Assembly: GCF_010730195.1 (NCBI RefSeq)
Contig: NZ_AP022613.1
Location: 310,001 to 374,000, forward strand
DNA length: 64,000 nucleotides
Origin: Mycobacterium conspicuum
GTDB lineage: Bacteria > Actinomycetota > Actinomycetes > Mycobacteriales > Mycobacteriaceae
Direction: 5' to 3'
The translations under genes and the position numbers were made by a program. Below, piece by piece: positions 50,830 through 61,378 of this stretch. How positions within the stretch are numbered: position 1 is the first letter of the stretch; every line of letters begins with the position of its first letter. Under the pieces are notes generated by a model that did no database searches, had not been told where the DNA came from, and was given only the letters and a program-made list of their open reading frames with translations.

Positions 50830-53813
50830 CTACCACTCAGCCCGATTTCAGCCCCGCGAATAAGCCCACCAACGAGGCCGCGGGCCTTCCGCACATGCCG
50901 TGGTTCGCGCACGCGGTGCACAAGTTCGCCCCGCTGATCGTCCTGGCCTGGGTCGGACTCGTGGTGTGCCTCACCTTCTTCGTCCCCGACCTGGAAACGG
51001 TCGGCAAGGCGCACACGGTGCCGATGAGCCCGAAAGAGGCGGCATCGATGCAGGCGACGATGCGCGTCGGCAAGGTGTTCAACGAATTCGACAGCGACAG
51101 TGCGGTGATGATCGTTCTCGAGGGCGACAAGCCGCTCGGCGACGACGCCCACCACTACTACGACCAACTCGTCAAGAAGGTCGAGGCGGACACCAAGCAC
51201 GTCGAGCACGTGCAGGACTTCTGGGGGGACCCGCTGACGGCGGCCGGCTCACAGAGCAACGACGGCAAGGCCGCCTATGTGCAGGTCTATCTGGTCGGCG
51301 ACCAGGGTGAGAGTAAGGCCAATGATTCGGTGCACGCGGTGCGCAAGCTGGTGGAGGACTCGCCCCCGCCGCCCGGGATCAAGGCCTATGTGACGGGCGC
51401 CGCGGCCCTGACGGCCGATCAGTCCGCGGCCGGTGAGAAGGGCGTCATCCTGGTAACCCTGCTCACCTTCGTGGTGATCATCGTGATGCTGCTTTGGGTC
51501 TACCGCTCGGTGGTGACCGTTTTGATCACCCTGCTGATGGTGGTACTCGAGCTGTTCGCCGCGCGCCAGGTCGTCGCGTTTTTGGCCAATAGCGAGATCA
51601 TCGGCCTGTCGACCTTCGCGGTAAACCTGTTGGTGCTGATGGTGATTGCGGCAGGGACCGACTATGCGATCTTCGTGCTGGGCCGGTATCAGGAGGCGCG
51701 ATCGCTCGGCGAGGACCGAGAACAGGCCTTCTACACCATGTTTCACGGGACCGCGCACGTCGTGTTGGGTTCGGGCTTGACCATCGCCGGCGCGATGTAC
51801 TGCCTGAGCTTCACCCGGCTCCCGTACTTCCAGAGCCTTGGGGTCCCGTGCTCGGTGGGAACACTTGTCGCCGTTTTCGCGGCGCTCACGCTGGGCCCGG
51901 CCGTGCTGGCGGTGGGGAGTCGGTTCGGCCTGTTCGACCCGAAGCGGAAGATGCGGACGCGCGGGTGGCGGCGTGTGGGCACCGCCATTGTCCGTTGGCC
52001 CGGACCGATTTTGGCCGTGTCGATCGGCATCGCGCTCGTCGGGTTGCTCGCGTTGCCCGGGTACAAGACGAATTACGACAACCGCCAGTATCTGCCGGGG
52101 AGCACGAAGGCGGTTGTGGGATACGAAGCCGCAGAACGGCATTTCTCCAATGCCAGGATGAATCCGGAATTGCTGTTGGTCGAGACCGATCACGACTTGC
52201 GCAACCCGGCGGGCATGCTGGTGTTGGACCGGATCGCCCGGTTCATCTTCCACATCCCCGGCGTCGCACGCGTGCAGACGATAACCAGGCCGCTGGGGGC
52301 GCCGATCGAGCACACCTCGATCCCGTTCCAAATCAGCATGCAGAACACGACTCAGGTGGAGAACCAGGAGTACATGAAGAAGCGCATGGCGGACATGCTG
52401 AAGCAGGCCGATGCCATGCAGCAGTCCATCGACACCATGCAGCGCATGTACGACATCACGTCGAGGATGGCCGCGGTCACCCACCACATGGATGGCCTTA
52501 CGCACGAAATGGCCGACGTCACTGGGCAATTGCGTGACGAGATCGCGAACTTCGACGACGAATGGCGGCCGCTTCGGGCGTACTTCTACTGGGATAAGCA
52601 TTGCTTCGACGTCCCGGTGTGCTGGTCCATACGATCCCTCTTCGACGCGCTCGACGGCATCGACAAGCTGACCGAGAAGATCGACGACCTGACGGTCGAC
52701 ATCGACCACCTCGACGCTCTGCTGCCGCAGATGCTGGCGCAGATGCCGCCGATGATCGAGACGATGAAGACGATGAAGCAAATGATGCTGACCATGCACA
52801 GCTCGATGAACTCGATGTATGACCAGATGGACGTGATGAGCCAAAACTCCACGGCCATGGGACAGGCGTACGACGCGGCCAAGAACGACGACTCGTTCTA
52901 CATTCCGCCGGAGGTCTTCGACAACCCCGACTTCAAACGCGGCCTGAAGATGTTCGTGTCGCCCGACGGGCACGCCGCCCGGTTCATCATCTCCCATGAC
53001 GTCCCTCCGGCGACCCCCGAAGGCATTTCGCACGTCGACCCGATCAAGTCGGCGGCGAAGGAAGCGATCAAGGGAACCCCGTTGGAGGGCGCCAAGATCT
53101 GGCTCGGCGGCACGGCCGCGGTCTATAAGGACATGCGCGACGGGTCCAAATACGACCTGATGATCGCCGGAATATCGGCGGCCAGCCTGATTTTGATCAT
53201 CATGCTGATCATCACCCGAAGCCTGGTCGCCGCGATCACCATCGTTGGCACCGTGCTGATTTCGTTGGGGGCCTCGTTCGGACTCTCGGTGCTGCTGTGG
53301 CAAGACATCCTGGGCATCCGACTGCACTGGATGGTGCTCGCGATGTCGGTCATCCTGCTGCTCGCGGTGGGCTCGGACTACAACTTGCTATTGGTCTCCC
53401 GCTTCAAAGAGGAGATTCATGCCGGCATCAAGACCGGCATCATCCGGTCGATGGCCGGCACCGGCGCCGTGGTGACTTCGGCCGGGTTGGTGTTCGCCGC
53501 CACGATGGCGACGTTCGCGATCAGTCCGCTGCGGGTGATGGGGCAGGTGGGCACCACCATCGCCTTGGGTTTGTTGTTCGACACGTTGATCGTGCGGTCG
53601 TTCATGATGCCGTCGGTGGCGGCGATGATGGGGCGCTGGTTCTGGTGGCCGACGAAGGTCCGGACTCGCCCGGCCAGCGCGTTGCTGCGGCCGTTCGGGC
53701 CGCGGCCGGTGGTTCGCGCGCTGCTGCTGCCCCCGGAGAACGGCGGCACGTATCGCAACGGCGAAGCGGCCGACGCGGCAAACACCGATCGCTTCCCGGC
53801 GGCGCATTATTAA
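50826..53813 (+). CDS. Second MmpL RND transporter
   Basis: A 995-residue MmpL protein with the same layout as the leftward MmpL4: GTDYAIFVLGRYQEAR and GSDYNLLLVSRFKEEI hold the Asp-Tyr pairs, the periplasmic coiled-coil region contains MQRMYDITSRMAAVTHHM, and KHCFDVPVCWSIRS carries the two cysteines. It has an extra N-terminal stretch and a longer C-terminal tail ending NTDRFPAAHY. Substrate unknown. Sequence closeness to the neighbour suggests local duplication or recruitment. Confidence 0.9.
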   Translation: MTTTQPDFSPANKPTNEAAGLPHMPWFAHAVHKFAPLIVLAWVGLVVCLTFFVPDLETVGKAHTVPMSPKEAASMQATMRVGKVFNEFDSDSAVMIVLEGDKPLGDDAHHYYDQLVKKVEADTKHVEHVQDFWGDPLTAAGSQSNDGKAAYVQVYLVGDQGESKANDSVHAVRKLVEDSPPPPGIKAYVTGAAALTADQSAAGEKGVILVTLLTFVVIIVMLLWVYRSVVTVLITLLMVVLELFAARQVVAFLANSEIIGLSTFAVNLLVLMVIAAGTDYAIFVLGRYQEARSLGEDREQAFYTMFHGTAHVVLGSGLTIAGAMYCLSFTRLPYFQSLGVPCSVGTLVAVFAALTLGPAVLAVGSRFGLFDPKRKMRTRGWRRVGTAIVRWPGPILAVSIGIALVGLLALPGYKTNYDNRQYLPGSTKAVVGYEAAERHFSNARMNPELLLVETDHDLRNPAGMLVLDRIARFIFHIPGVARVQTITRPLGAPIEHTSIPFQISMQNTTQVENQEYMKKRMADMLKQADAMQQSIDTMQRMYDITSRMAAVTHHMDGLTHEMADVTGQLRDEIANFDDEWRPLRAYFYWDKHCFDVPVCWSIRSLFDALDGIDKLTEKIDDLTVDIDHLDALLPQMLAQMPPMIETMKTMKQMMLTMHSSMNSMYDQMDVMSQNSTAMGQAYDAAKNDDSFYIPPEVFDNPDFKRGLKMFVSPDGHAARFIISHDVPPATPEGISHVDPIKSAAKEAIKGTPLEGAKIWLGGTAAVYKDMRDGSKYDLMIAGISAASLILIIMLIITRSLVAAITIVGTVLISLGASFGLSVLLWQDILGIRLHWMVLAMSVILLLAVGSDYNLLLVSRFKEEIHAGIKTGIIRSMAGTGAVVTSAGLVFAATMATFAISPLRVMGQVGTTIALGLLFDTLIVRSFMMPSVAAMMGRWFWWPTKVRTRPASALLRPFGPRPVVRALLLPPENGGTYRNGEAADAANTDRFPAAHY

Positions 53814-53845
53814 CAGTTAGGACTTCATCCACAGGCGGCCGCGCT

Positions 53846-53864
53846 GCCGACCTAAAATGTCGGC
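53846..53864 (+). terminator. Hairpin after the second mmpL gene
   Basis: GCCGAC-N7-GTCGGC forms a 6-bp perfect stem with an AT-rich loop (CTAAAAT), 32 nt after the mmpL stop. No T-run follows, so it is only a possible terminator. Confidence 0.4.
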
Positions 53865-53877
53865 CCGGCGAGTAGTG

Positions 53878-53893
53878 TCGAACACATGTTCGA
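53878..53893. promoter_or_regulatory. Perfect mycobacterial LexA (SOS) box over the HNH gene start
   Basis: TCGAAC-ACAT-GTTCGA matches the mycobacterial SOS box TCGAAC-N4-GTTCGA in every defined base. The ATG at 53886 lies inside it. Binding of LexA would block transcription or initiation until DNA damage. Confidence 0.85.
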
Positions 53894-55484
53894 ATCAATG
53901 CGCGAACTCGACCCCGCGCGGCTGGTAGGTCTGGTCGACTCGACGCATCGCGAGGAGTCGCTGCTGGTGGCGCGGCGGTTGGCGGCGGTCGCGGCGCTGT
54001 TGGGGCACCGCGTGGCGCGGGCGGTCGACCTGGCCGAGCGGGGTGGCTACGCGGAGATCGATCCGTATCAACAGACCACCGCCGAGGTGGCCGCGGCGAT
54101 GAATCTTTCGCCGATGGCGGCCAGCTTTGTCGTCTCAGATGCCGAGGCCCTCGATGTCCGGTTCCCCAAGGTGGCGGCGTTGTTGGCCGAGGGGCGGACG
54201 GATTGGCGCTCGGTGCGAGTAATCATCCGCCGAACCGAGCTGGTGACCGACGAGCAGTTGGTGGCCAAGTTGGACGAGTCGCTGTCGGGGCGGATCGGCA
54301 ACTGGCAGGGGTGGTCACAGCGACGGGTGGTCAACGCGGTCGATTCCGCAGTGAAGGCCATCGATCCCGATGCCGCGCGCGAGCGTCGGCAGGCGGCCGA
54401 GGACGAGCGCCGGATCGGGATCAGCGCGCTGGATAACGGAATGGCTGAGGTGTCGGGCACGGTGGCCGCGGCGGCCGCCATGGCCTTCGACCAACGCTTG
54501 TCCGAACTGGCCAAGCAGGTCTGCGCGGCGGACCCGCGGACGATGGATCAGCGTCGCGCCGATGCTCTGGATGCATTGGCCCGGGGGAGCTGCCTGGCAT
54601 GTGCATGCGGGCAACCGGAATGCCCGAGCCGCGCCGGGGAAAGCCCCGCGGCTGAGCGTGGCGGCGTCCGCCTGGTGGTCAATGTGGTGGCCACCGACCA
54701 GACCGCGTATGGCGACAGCGACCGGCCCGGCTATTTGGAGGGCTACGGAGTCATCGACGCCGAGCAGGTGCGCGCGTTGGCCGCCGCGGCGGCCTCGCTG
54801 CCCGTGGTCGTCGATCCGGTCGCCAGTGCCGCGCAGGCGCTGCGGTATCAGCCGTCCGCGGCGCTGGAGCGGGCGGTGCGGTGCAGGGATCTGACGTGCC
54901 GGTTCCCCGGGTGTCATCGTCGGGCGGTGTATTGCGATATCGACCACACGATTCCGTTCAACCATGCCGATCCCGCCGCGGGTGGCCTGACTGTGCTGCG
55001 GAATCTGAAATGCCTTTGCCGACAACATCATCGGCTTAAAACCTTCGGCGGATGGCGAGATATCCAGCTCGCGGATGGAACCGTGGAATGGATCTCGCCG
55101 ACCGGGCGACGATACCGAACGTCCCCGGCGGGGGCCGATCTCTTCCCCGAATTGCTTGCGCCAGCGTGCGCGGCGCCGGTCCCGAGCCGCCGCAGCCGGT
55201 CCCAGCGGCGCAGCTCGCGCATCACTCGAGCCCGCCGGCATAACCGTCAGCAGCGACCCATCAACGAAGCACGGCGCCGGCTCGATGACGCCCGCAAAGG
55301 GGAGATCGCTGCGCGCAAGTTCCGAAACCACATGCGCGACATGTTGTTTCTGTTCAAGGGCACACCCAGCGTCAGCCCCTTCGCCACGTGGATCAACGAT
55401 CCGCGAGAACCCGAAGAACTGCCACCGGATTGGTCACCGGCCGCACCGGCCGCCGAGCCCTTGCCCGACGATCCCCCGTTTTAA
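53886..55484 (+). CDS. 13E12-repeat family DUF222/HNH protein
   Basis: A 532-residue protein: a DUF222 domain of about 300 residues (SLLVARRLAAVAALLGHRVA onwards), then an HNH nuclease motif: CRDLTCRFPGC...YCDIDHTIPFNH...LKCLCRQHHRLK (zinc Cys and catalytic His present). The Arg-rich tail may bind DNA. The family is repeated in mycobacteria, may associate with mobility, and is known to be LexA-regulated in M. tuberculosis. It lies between the mmpL pair and the Rv0455c-like gene, an insertion relative to H37Rv by recall. An ATG at 53904 is an alternative start. Confidence 0.9.
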   Translation: MFESMRELDPARLVGLVDSTHREESLLVARRLAAVAALLGHRVARAVDLAERGGYAEIDPYQQTTAEVAAAMNLSPMAASFVVSDAEALDVRFPKVAALLAEGRTDWRSVRVIIRRTELVTDEQLVAKLDESLSGRIGNWQGWSQRRVVNAVDSAVKAIDPDAARERRQAAEDERRIGISALDNGMAEVSGTVAAAAAMAFDQRLSELAKQVCAADPRTMDQRRADALDALARGSCLACACGQPECPSRAGESPAAERGGVRLVVNVVATDQTAYGDSDRPGYLEGYGVIDAEQVRALAAAAASLPVVVDPVASAAQALRYQPSAALERAVRCRDLTCRFPGCHRRAVYCDIDHTIPFNHADPAAGGLTVLRNLKCLCRQHHRLKTFGGWRDIQLADGTVEWISPTGRRYRTSPAGADLFPELLAPACAAPVPSRRSRSQRRSSRITRARRHNRQQRPINEARRRLDDARKGEIAARKFRNHMRDMLFLFKGTPSVSPFATWINDPREPEELPPDWSPAAPAAEPLPDDPPF

Positions 55485-55496
55485 AGGCGCATCGGA

Positions 55497-55898
55497 CTAA
55501 CTCAGGTACGTTCCGTGGCCTTCGACCACCAGGTCCCCGTCGAACTTGAGCACCTCGCTCACCCGGCCGTCGTCTTGGTTGCGATAGGCGATGACTACGG
55601 TATCGACACCCTGGTAGACACCTTCGACGGTGAAGCAAAGGTTCGGAATGCGTGCCAACGCCACGGTCCAGTAGTGGCGCAACGCCGACTTCCCGCGAAC
55701 GACACCGTGGGTGTCCGGCAGCAGCCGGGCGGCTACGGGGGAGGTGAAAACTACGTCGTCGTGGAAGTGCTCAAGGACGGCCTCCACGTCGTGCGCATTC
55801 CATGCCGCAACCCACTGTCGGCTGAAGGCGATCGGATCGAGCGAGATTAGGCGGTCCAGTCCCAGACGGACATGTCGCCCTTGGGGTACCCCTCGCAC
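55497..55898 (-). CDS. SnoaL/NTF2-like protein
   Basis: A 133-residue NTF2-fold protein: RQWVAAWNAHDVEAVLEHF is the usual first helix, followed by DDVVFTSPVA and HYWTVALARIPNLCFTVEGV. The first in-frame GTG is at 55898, giving a 52-nt overlap with the end of the Rv0455c-like gene; the true start could be later, but no better codon is visible. A small hydrolase, isomerase or ligand-binding role is possible. Confidence 0.7.
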   Translation of the reverse strand: MRGVPQGRHVRLGLDRLISLDPIAFSRQWVAAWNAHDVEAVLEHFHDDVVFTSPVAARLLPDTHGVVRGKSALRHYWTVALARIPNLCFTVEGVYQGVDTVVIAYRNQDDGRVSEVLKFDGDLVVEGHGTYLS

Positions 55899-56308
55899 AC
55901 GTCGGTGGCCTTGGCCACGACGCCCTTGTTGTTGAAGAAGATCTTGGCCCAGTTGCCCCAGTGCGTCGCCATCTGCTCGTAGTAGATGTTGGTCGCGGTG
56001 TCCTCGGAGTACTGCCGGCGGCCGGCCGGGTCCAGCGAGTAGAACCAGTGGATGCGGTCGATCGCGCCCTGCTGAATGGGCTGCGGCCGGTTGTGGAAGT
56101 CGATCATGTACCGCTGGTAGTAGATCGGGCTGGTGTCCCTGGCGGCGGCCAGATACTGCTCCGCATCGCAGGTGGTGTTGATCTGCCTGCGCGGGATCGG
56201 GAAGTCGTCGGTGGAATCGGCTACCGCGGCCTTGGGGAAGACCACAGCGGCAAGGGCGAGGGAAAGGAAGACAGCGCCTGCACGAACGCCGTTACTCAGC
56301 CGAGACAT
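55847..56308 (-). CDS. Secreted Rv0455c-like protein
   Basis: A 153-residue protein beginning MSRLSNGVRAGAVFLSLALA with a cleavable signal (AVAD|STDD) and a helical secreted domain: CDAEQYLAAARDTSPIYYQR, FFNNKGVVAKATDVCEGYP; two cysteines likely form a disulphide. Rv0455c is required with MmpS4/MmpL4 for siderophore secretion in M. tuberculosis (from literature recall). Start 56308 is preferred over 56341 for its signal peptide. Close to mmpS4/mmpL4 in this genome. Confidence 0.85.
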   Translation of the reverse strand: MSRLSNGVRAGAVFLSLALAAVVFPKAAVADSTDDFPIPRRQINTTCDAEQYLAAARDTSPIYYQRYMIDFHNRPQPIQQGAIDRIHWFYSLDPAGRRQYSEDTATNIYYEQMATHWGNWAKIFFNNKGVVAKATDVCEGYPKGDMSVWDWTA

Positions 56309-56374
56309 AGTAATAACCGTAGCACTTTCTTCGGCCCGCAAGTTCGGGCTGGGTGAAATTCGTAGTTTAGCTCA

Positions 56375-57283
56375 CTATACGCCGCTATCAGGCACGATGA
56401 CGTGAGTGGGATCCGGCCGCAGCTCCGGCGGGGCCTGGCTGTAATCCCCGAACGGCCCGTCGCGGCGCTCGACGGCGGCCCGCACACCCTGCGTTTCGGC
56501 CGTCTTGATGAAGTCGAGCGCGTCCGGGGTGTTGCGCATCAGGCCATCGAGAATGCCGCCCAGCGTCTGGGTGGACGCCAGGCCCATGTTCTCGTAGGCC
56601 TGGTTGACGATCAGCTTCTGCGCCCGCAACTGCGACAACGGGATCTGGGCCAGCTCGGCGGCGATCTCGGCGACGCGGGCCTCCAGCCGCTCGAACGGCA
56701 CCGCCTCGTTGATCAGCTCGATCTCGGCGGCCTGCACACCCGTCAGGGGCCGGCCGGTCAGCGAGTGCCACTTGGCCTTGGCCAGGCTGAGGCGATACAG
56801 CCACATGCCGGTCAGATACGCGCCCCACATTCGGCTGTACGGGGTGCCGATCACGGCGTCTTCGCTGGCGATGACCAGGTCGGCGCACAACGCGTAGTCG
56901 CTCGCCCCTCCCACACACCAGCCGTGCACCTGAGCGATCACCGGCTTCGACGCGCGCCAGATGGCCATGAACTTCTGCGTCGGTCCGGTCTCGCGGGTGC
57001 TGACCATCGCGAAATCCTTGCCCGGGTCCCACTTGCCGTCGGTCATCATCCCTTCGGCCCAGTGCTGGAATCCGCCGCCGAAGTCGTAGCCGCCGGAGAA
57101 CGCGCGCCCGGCGCCGCGCAGCACAATGACCTTGATGCCGTCGTCACGCTCGGCCAGCCCGATGGCCGCCTCGATCTCGTCGGGCATGGGCGGGACGATG
57201 GTGTTCAAGTGCTCCGGACGGTTCAAGGTGATGGTGGCGACCGGACCGGACGTCGTGTAGAGCAGCGTCTCGAAATTTGTCAT
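56375..57283 (-). CDS. echA2: Crotonase-family protein EchA2
   Basis: A 302-residue crotonase-fold protein: VATITLNRPEHLNTIVPPMP, oxyanion motifs RAFSGGYDF and GWCVGGASDYALCAD. The glutamates that act as general acid/base in enoyl-CoA hydratases are not obviously conserved (Asp where GGGxE has Glu), so it may catalyse a different acyl-CoA reaction. The ATG at 57283 overlaps the peptidase stop (ATGA). A much longer open frame upstream is a shadow of the peptidase gene. Confidence 0.9.
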   Translation of the reverse strand: MTNFETLLYTTSGPVATITLNRPEHLNTIVPPMPDEIEAAIGLAERDDGIKVIVLRGAGRAFSGGYDFGGGFQHWAEGMMTDGKWDPGKDFAMVSTRETGPTQKFMAIWRASKPVIAQVHGWCVGGASDYALCADLVIASEDAVIGTPYSRMWGAYLTGMWLYRLSLAKAKWHSLTGRPLTGVQAAEIELINEAVPFERLEARVAEIAAELAQIPLSQLRAQKLIVNQAYENMGLASTQTLGGILDGLMRNTPDALDFIKTAETQGVRAAVERRDGPFGDYSQAPPELRPDPTHVIVPDSGV

Positions 57284-59301
57284 GCCTTTAGCATCCGCCA
57301 CAGGAAGGAGTAGCTCAGCGCCGACTTGAACGCGAGCTGTTCGTTGTCCGCCGCGCCGGCGTGGCCGCCCTCGATGTTCTCGTAGAGCCAGGCTCGATAG
57401 CCCGCCGCTTCCAGGGCGGCCGTCATCTTGCGGGCGTGGCCCGGATGCACCCGGTCGTCGCGGGTGGAGGTGCTGAACAGGACGGGCGGGTACGGCCGGC
57501 CGGTCGAAATGTTCTGGTAGGGCGAGTATTCGGAGATGAACTTCCACTCCTCGGGGTTGTCCGGGTCGCCGTATTCGGCCACCCAGGAGGCGCCGGCCAG
57601 CAAAAGGTGGTAGCGCTTCATGTCCAGCAGCGGCACGTCGCAGACCAGCGCGCCAAACTTCTCTGGGTACTTGGTCAGCATGATGCCCATCAGCAGGCCG
57701 CCGTTGCTGCCGCCGCGGGCGCCGAGTTGCGCGACGGTGCTGATGCCCCGGTCGACCAAATCGTCGGCGACGGCGGCGAAGTCCTCCGCCACCTTGTGCC
57801 GGCCCTCGCGCAGCGTCTGGGTGTGCCAACTTGGCCCGTACTCGCCGCCGCCGCGGATGTTGGCCAGCACGTAGGTGCCCCCGCGGGCCAGCCACAGCCG
57901 GCCCAGCACGCCGCTGTAGCTGGGCGTGTAGGACGTCTCGAACCCGCCGTAGCCGTAGAGCAGTGTCGGCCCCGGCCCGTCGGTGCCGTCGGGCCGCACC
58001 ACGAAATAGGGGATCGAGGTGCCGTCCTTGGAGGACACGAAATGCTGTGTGACGGTGATATTTTCGGCGTCGAAGAACGCTGGCGCGGATTTGATCTGGT
58101 CCAGCTGGCCGTCACCGGCGCCGCGCATCAGCCGCGACGGCGTGTCGAATCCGCTGGAGTCGAGGAAGAATTCGTCGCCGGTGTCGTCGGCGCTGACGAT
58201 GACGGTGTTGGTGGCGTCCGGGATGCCGGCCACCGACGTGCGCTGCCATGTACCGGGTGTGACGATCTCGACGCGGCTGGCCACGTCGGCCAGTGTCACC
58301 ATCAACAGCCGATCGGCGGTCCACGCGTAGTGGTTGAGCGCGGTGTGCTCATCGGGCTCGAACACCACGATCAATTCCACTGTGCCGGAGAGGAATTCGT
58401 CATGATTCGCGGCCAGCAGCGAGCCCGCCGGATAAGTAATGCCACCGACCGTCCACGCGGTGCGCAACTCGATCAGGATCCAATCGCGGTGCAACGACAC
58501 ACCGGCGTCGGTGGGCGCGTCGATGCGCGTCAACTCTGACCCGTTCAACTCGAAAAGCTCGTCGTTCCAGAAGTCGATGGCCCGCCCCACCACGGTTCGC
58601 TCGAAGCCCGGTGTTCGATCCACCGACGCGAAGGCGCGCACATCGCCGCGGTCCACCTCGAACACGGTCTCGGCATCGGCCAACGGCGTACCTCGACGCC
58701 AACGCTTGATCACCCGCGGATAGCCGGATTCGGTGAGCGAGCCGGCGTCAAACTCGGTGCCCACCAGCAAGGTATCCAAATCTACCCACGCCACTTGCGA
58801 TTTGGCTTCAGCGAGCTCGAACCCGCCGCCGACGAATTCGCATGTCTGCATGTCGAATTCACGCCAGATGCATGCATCCGACCCGCCCGGGGACAGCGCG
58901 ATCATCGCCCTCGTGAGATCGGGTTCGATGACGTTGGCGCCGCCCCACACCCATTTCTCATTGTCGGCACGGCCCAACTCGTCGACATCGATCAGCACTT
59001 CCCACTCGGGGGAATCGGTGCGGTAGCTGTCCAGCGTGGTGCGCCGCCACAGCCCGCGCGGGTTGGCAGCATCACGCCAGAAGTTGTACAGAAACTCGCC
59101 GCGGCGGGTCACATAGGGAATGCGGGCATCGGTGTCGAGCACCTCGAGTGCCTCCGCGCGCATCTCGTCGAACAGCGCCCCGCCGAACTCCGCCAGCGTC
59201 GGATCGTTGTGCGCGCGCACCCAATCCAGCGCTTTGTCGTCGGTGACATCTTCCAGCCACAGGTAAAGGTCCTCGCCGGTCGCAGAAGTCATGGAAGTCA
59301 T
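57280..59301 (-). CDS. Prolyl oligopeptidase family serine peptidase
   Basis: A 673-residue S9A enzyme with an N-terminal beta-propeller (about 20-400) and a C-terminal alpha/beta hydrolase. The nucleophile S532 lies in GGSNGGLL; the Asp lies in STRDDRVHP and the His in EGGHAGA. GGGEYGPSWH is another family marker. It cleaves short peptides after proline; the cellular substrates are unknown. Cotranscribed with echA2 by an ATGA overlap. Matches Rv0457c. Confidence 0.94.
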   Translation of the reverse strand: MTSMTSATGEDLYLWLEDVTDDKALDWVRAHNDPTLAEFGGALFDEMRAEALEVLDTDARIPYVTRRGEFLYNFWRDAANPRGLWRRTTLDSYRTDSPEWEVLIDVDELGRADNEKWVWGGANVIEPDLTRAMIALSPGGSDACIWREFDMQTCEFVGGGFELAEAKSQVAWVDLDTLLVGTEFDAGSLTESGYPRVIKRWRRGTPLADAETVFEVDRGDVRAFASVDRTPGFERTVVGRAIDFWNDELFELNGSELTRIDAPTDAGVSLHRDWILIELRTAWTVGGITYPAGSLLAANHDEFLSGTVELIVVFEPDEHTALNHYAWTADRLLMVTLADVASRVEIVTPGTWQRTSVAGIPDATNTVIVSADDTGDEFFLDSSGFDTPSRLMRGAGDGQLDQIKSAPAFFDAENITVTQHFVSSKDGTSIPYFVVRPDGTDGPGPTLLYGYGGFETSYTPSYSGVLGRLWLARGGTYVLANIRGGGEYGPSWHTQTLREGRHKVAEDFAAVADDLVDRGISTVAQLGARGGSNGGLLMGIMLTKYPEKFGALVCDVPLLDMKRYHLLLAGASWVAEYGDPDNPEEWKFISEYSPYQNISTGRPYPPVLFSTSTRDDRVHPGHARKMTAALEAAGYRAWLYENIEGGHAGAADNEQLAFKSALSYSFLWRMLKA

Positions 59302-59324
59302 TGTGCTGACGACGGTAGTGTGAG

Positions 59325-59335
59325 GTGTATTACAC
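59325..59335. promoter_or_regulatory. 11-bp palindrome in the peptidase-ALDH divergent gap
   Basis: GTGTA-T-TACAC, 22 bp upstream of the ALDH start and 23 bp from the peptidase start. Small size makes it a candidate only; either divergent gene could be controlled by it. Confidence 0.4.
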
Positions 59336-59357
59336 AGTTAAATCGAGGAGCCGAGCC

Positions 59358-60880
<1,523 letters not shown>

Positions 60881-60881
<1 letters not shown>

Positions 60882-61357
60882 TGCCCGCCGGTCCACCGGG
60901 CGTGGTCATCACCGAGGCCGCCGCCGAGCTGCTGGCCCGGCTGCAGGACCGGCACGGCCCGGTGATGTTCCATCAGTCCGGCGGCTGCTGCGACGGATCG
61001 TCGCCGATGTGTTATCCGCTCGGGGACTTCCTCGTCGGCGATCGCGACGTGTTGCTCGGTGTGCTCGAGGTGGGCACGGAAGGCTCAGAGGGTGTGCCGG
61101 TCTGGATTTCCGGCCCCCAATACCAGGCCTGGAAACACACCCAGCTGGTCATCGACGTGGTGCCCGGCCGCGGCGGAGGCTTCAGCCTGGAAGTCCCCGA
61201 GGGCGTACGGTTTCTCAGCCGTGGCCGGGTCTTTACCGATGCCGAAAAAGCGCAGCTACAGGCCCTGCCGGTGATCACCGGAGCCGATTACGAGCGTGGC
61301 GAACGGCCATCGAATCGTGGCCAGGTTGTAGCCGGTAACGCGCCAGGAACGTGCTGA
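60881..61357 (+). CDS. DUF779 protein, partner of the ALDH
   Basis: A 158-residue protein with the DUF779 core HQSGGCCDGSSPMCYPLGDF (three cysteines likely binding a metal or redox group). It begins one base inside the ALDH stop. Corresponds to Rv0459. A reductase or assembly function for the dehydrogenase is inferred from repeated co-occurrence. Confidence 0.88.
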
Positions 61358-61378
61358 TGCCGCGCTAAGGTCGCGAGG

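Noticed and set aside
51249..53327. 692-residue antisense open frame over the second mmpL gene
   Set aside because: It mirrors the mmpL codons on the opposite strand, lacks any fold motif and is a product of high GC at third positions.
53886..55484. HNH gene as an intact mobile element
   Set aside because: The family is repetitive, but no terminal inverted repeats, target duplication or transposase are visible around this copy.
57284..57895. Long N-terminal extension of EchA2
   Set aside because: It overlaps the peptidase in another frame; the crotonase fold begins at MTNFETLLY.
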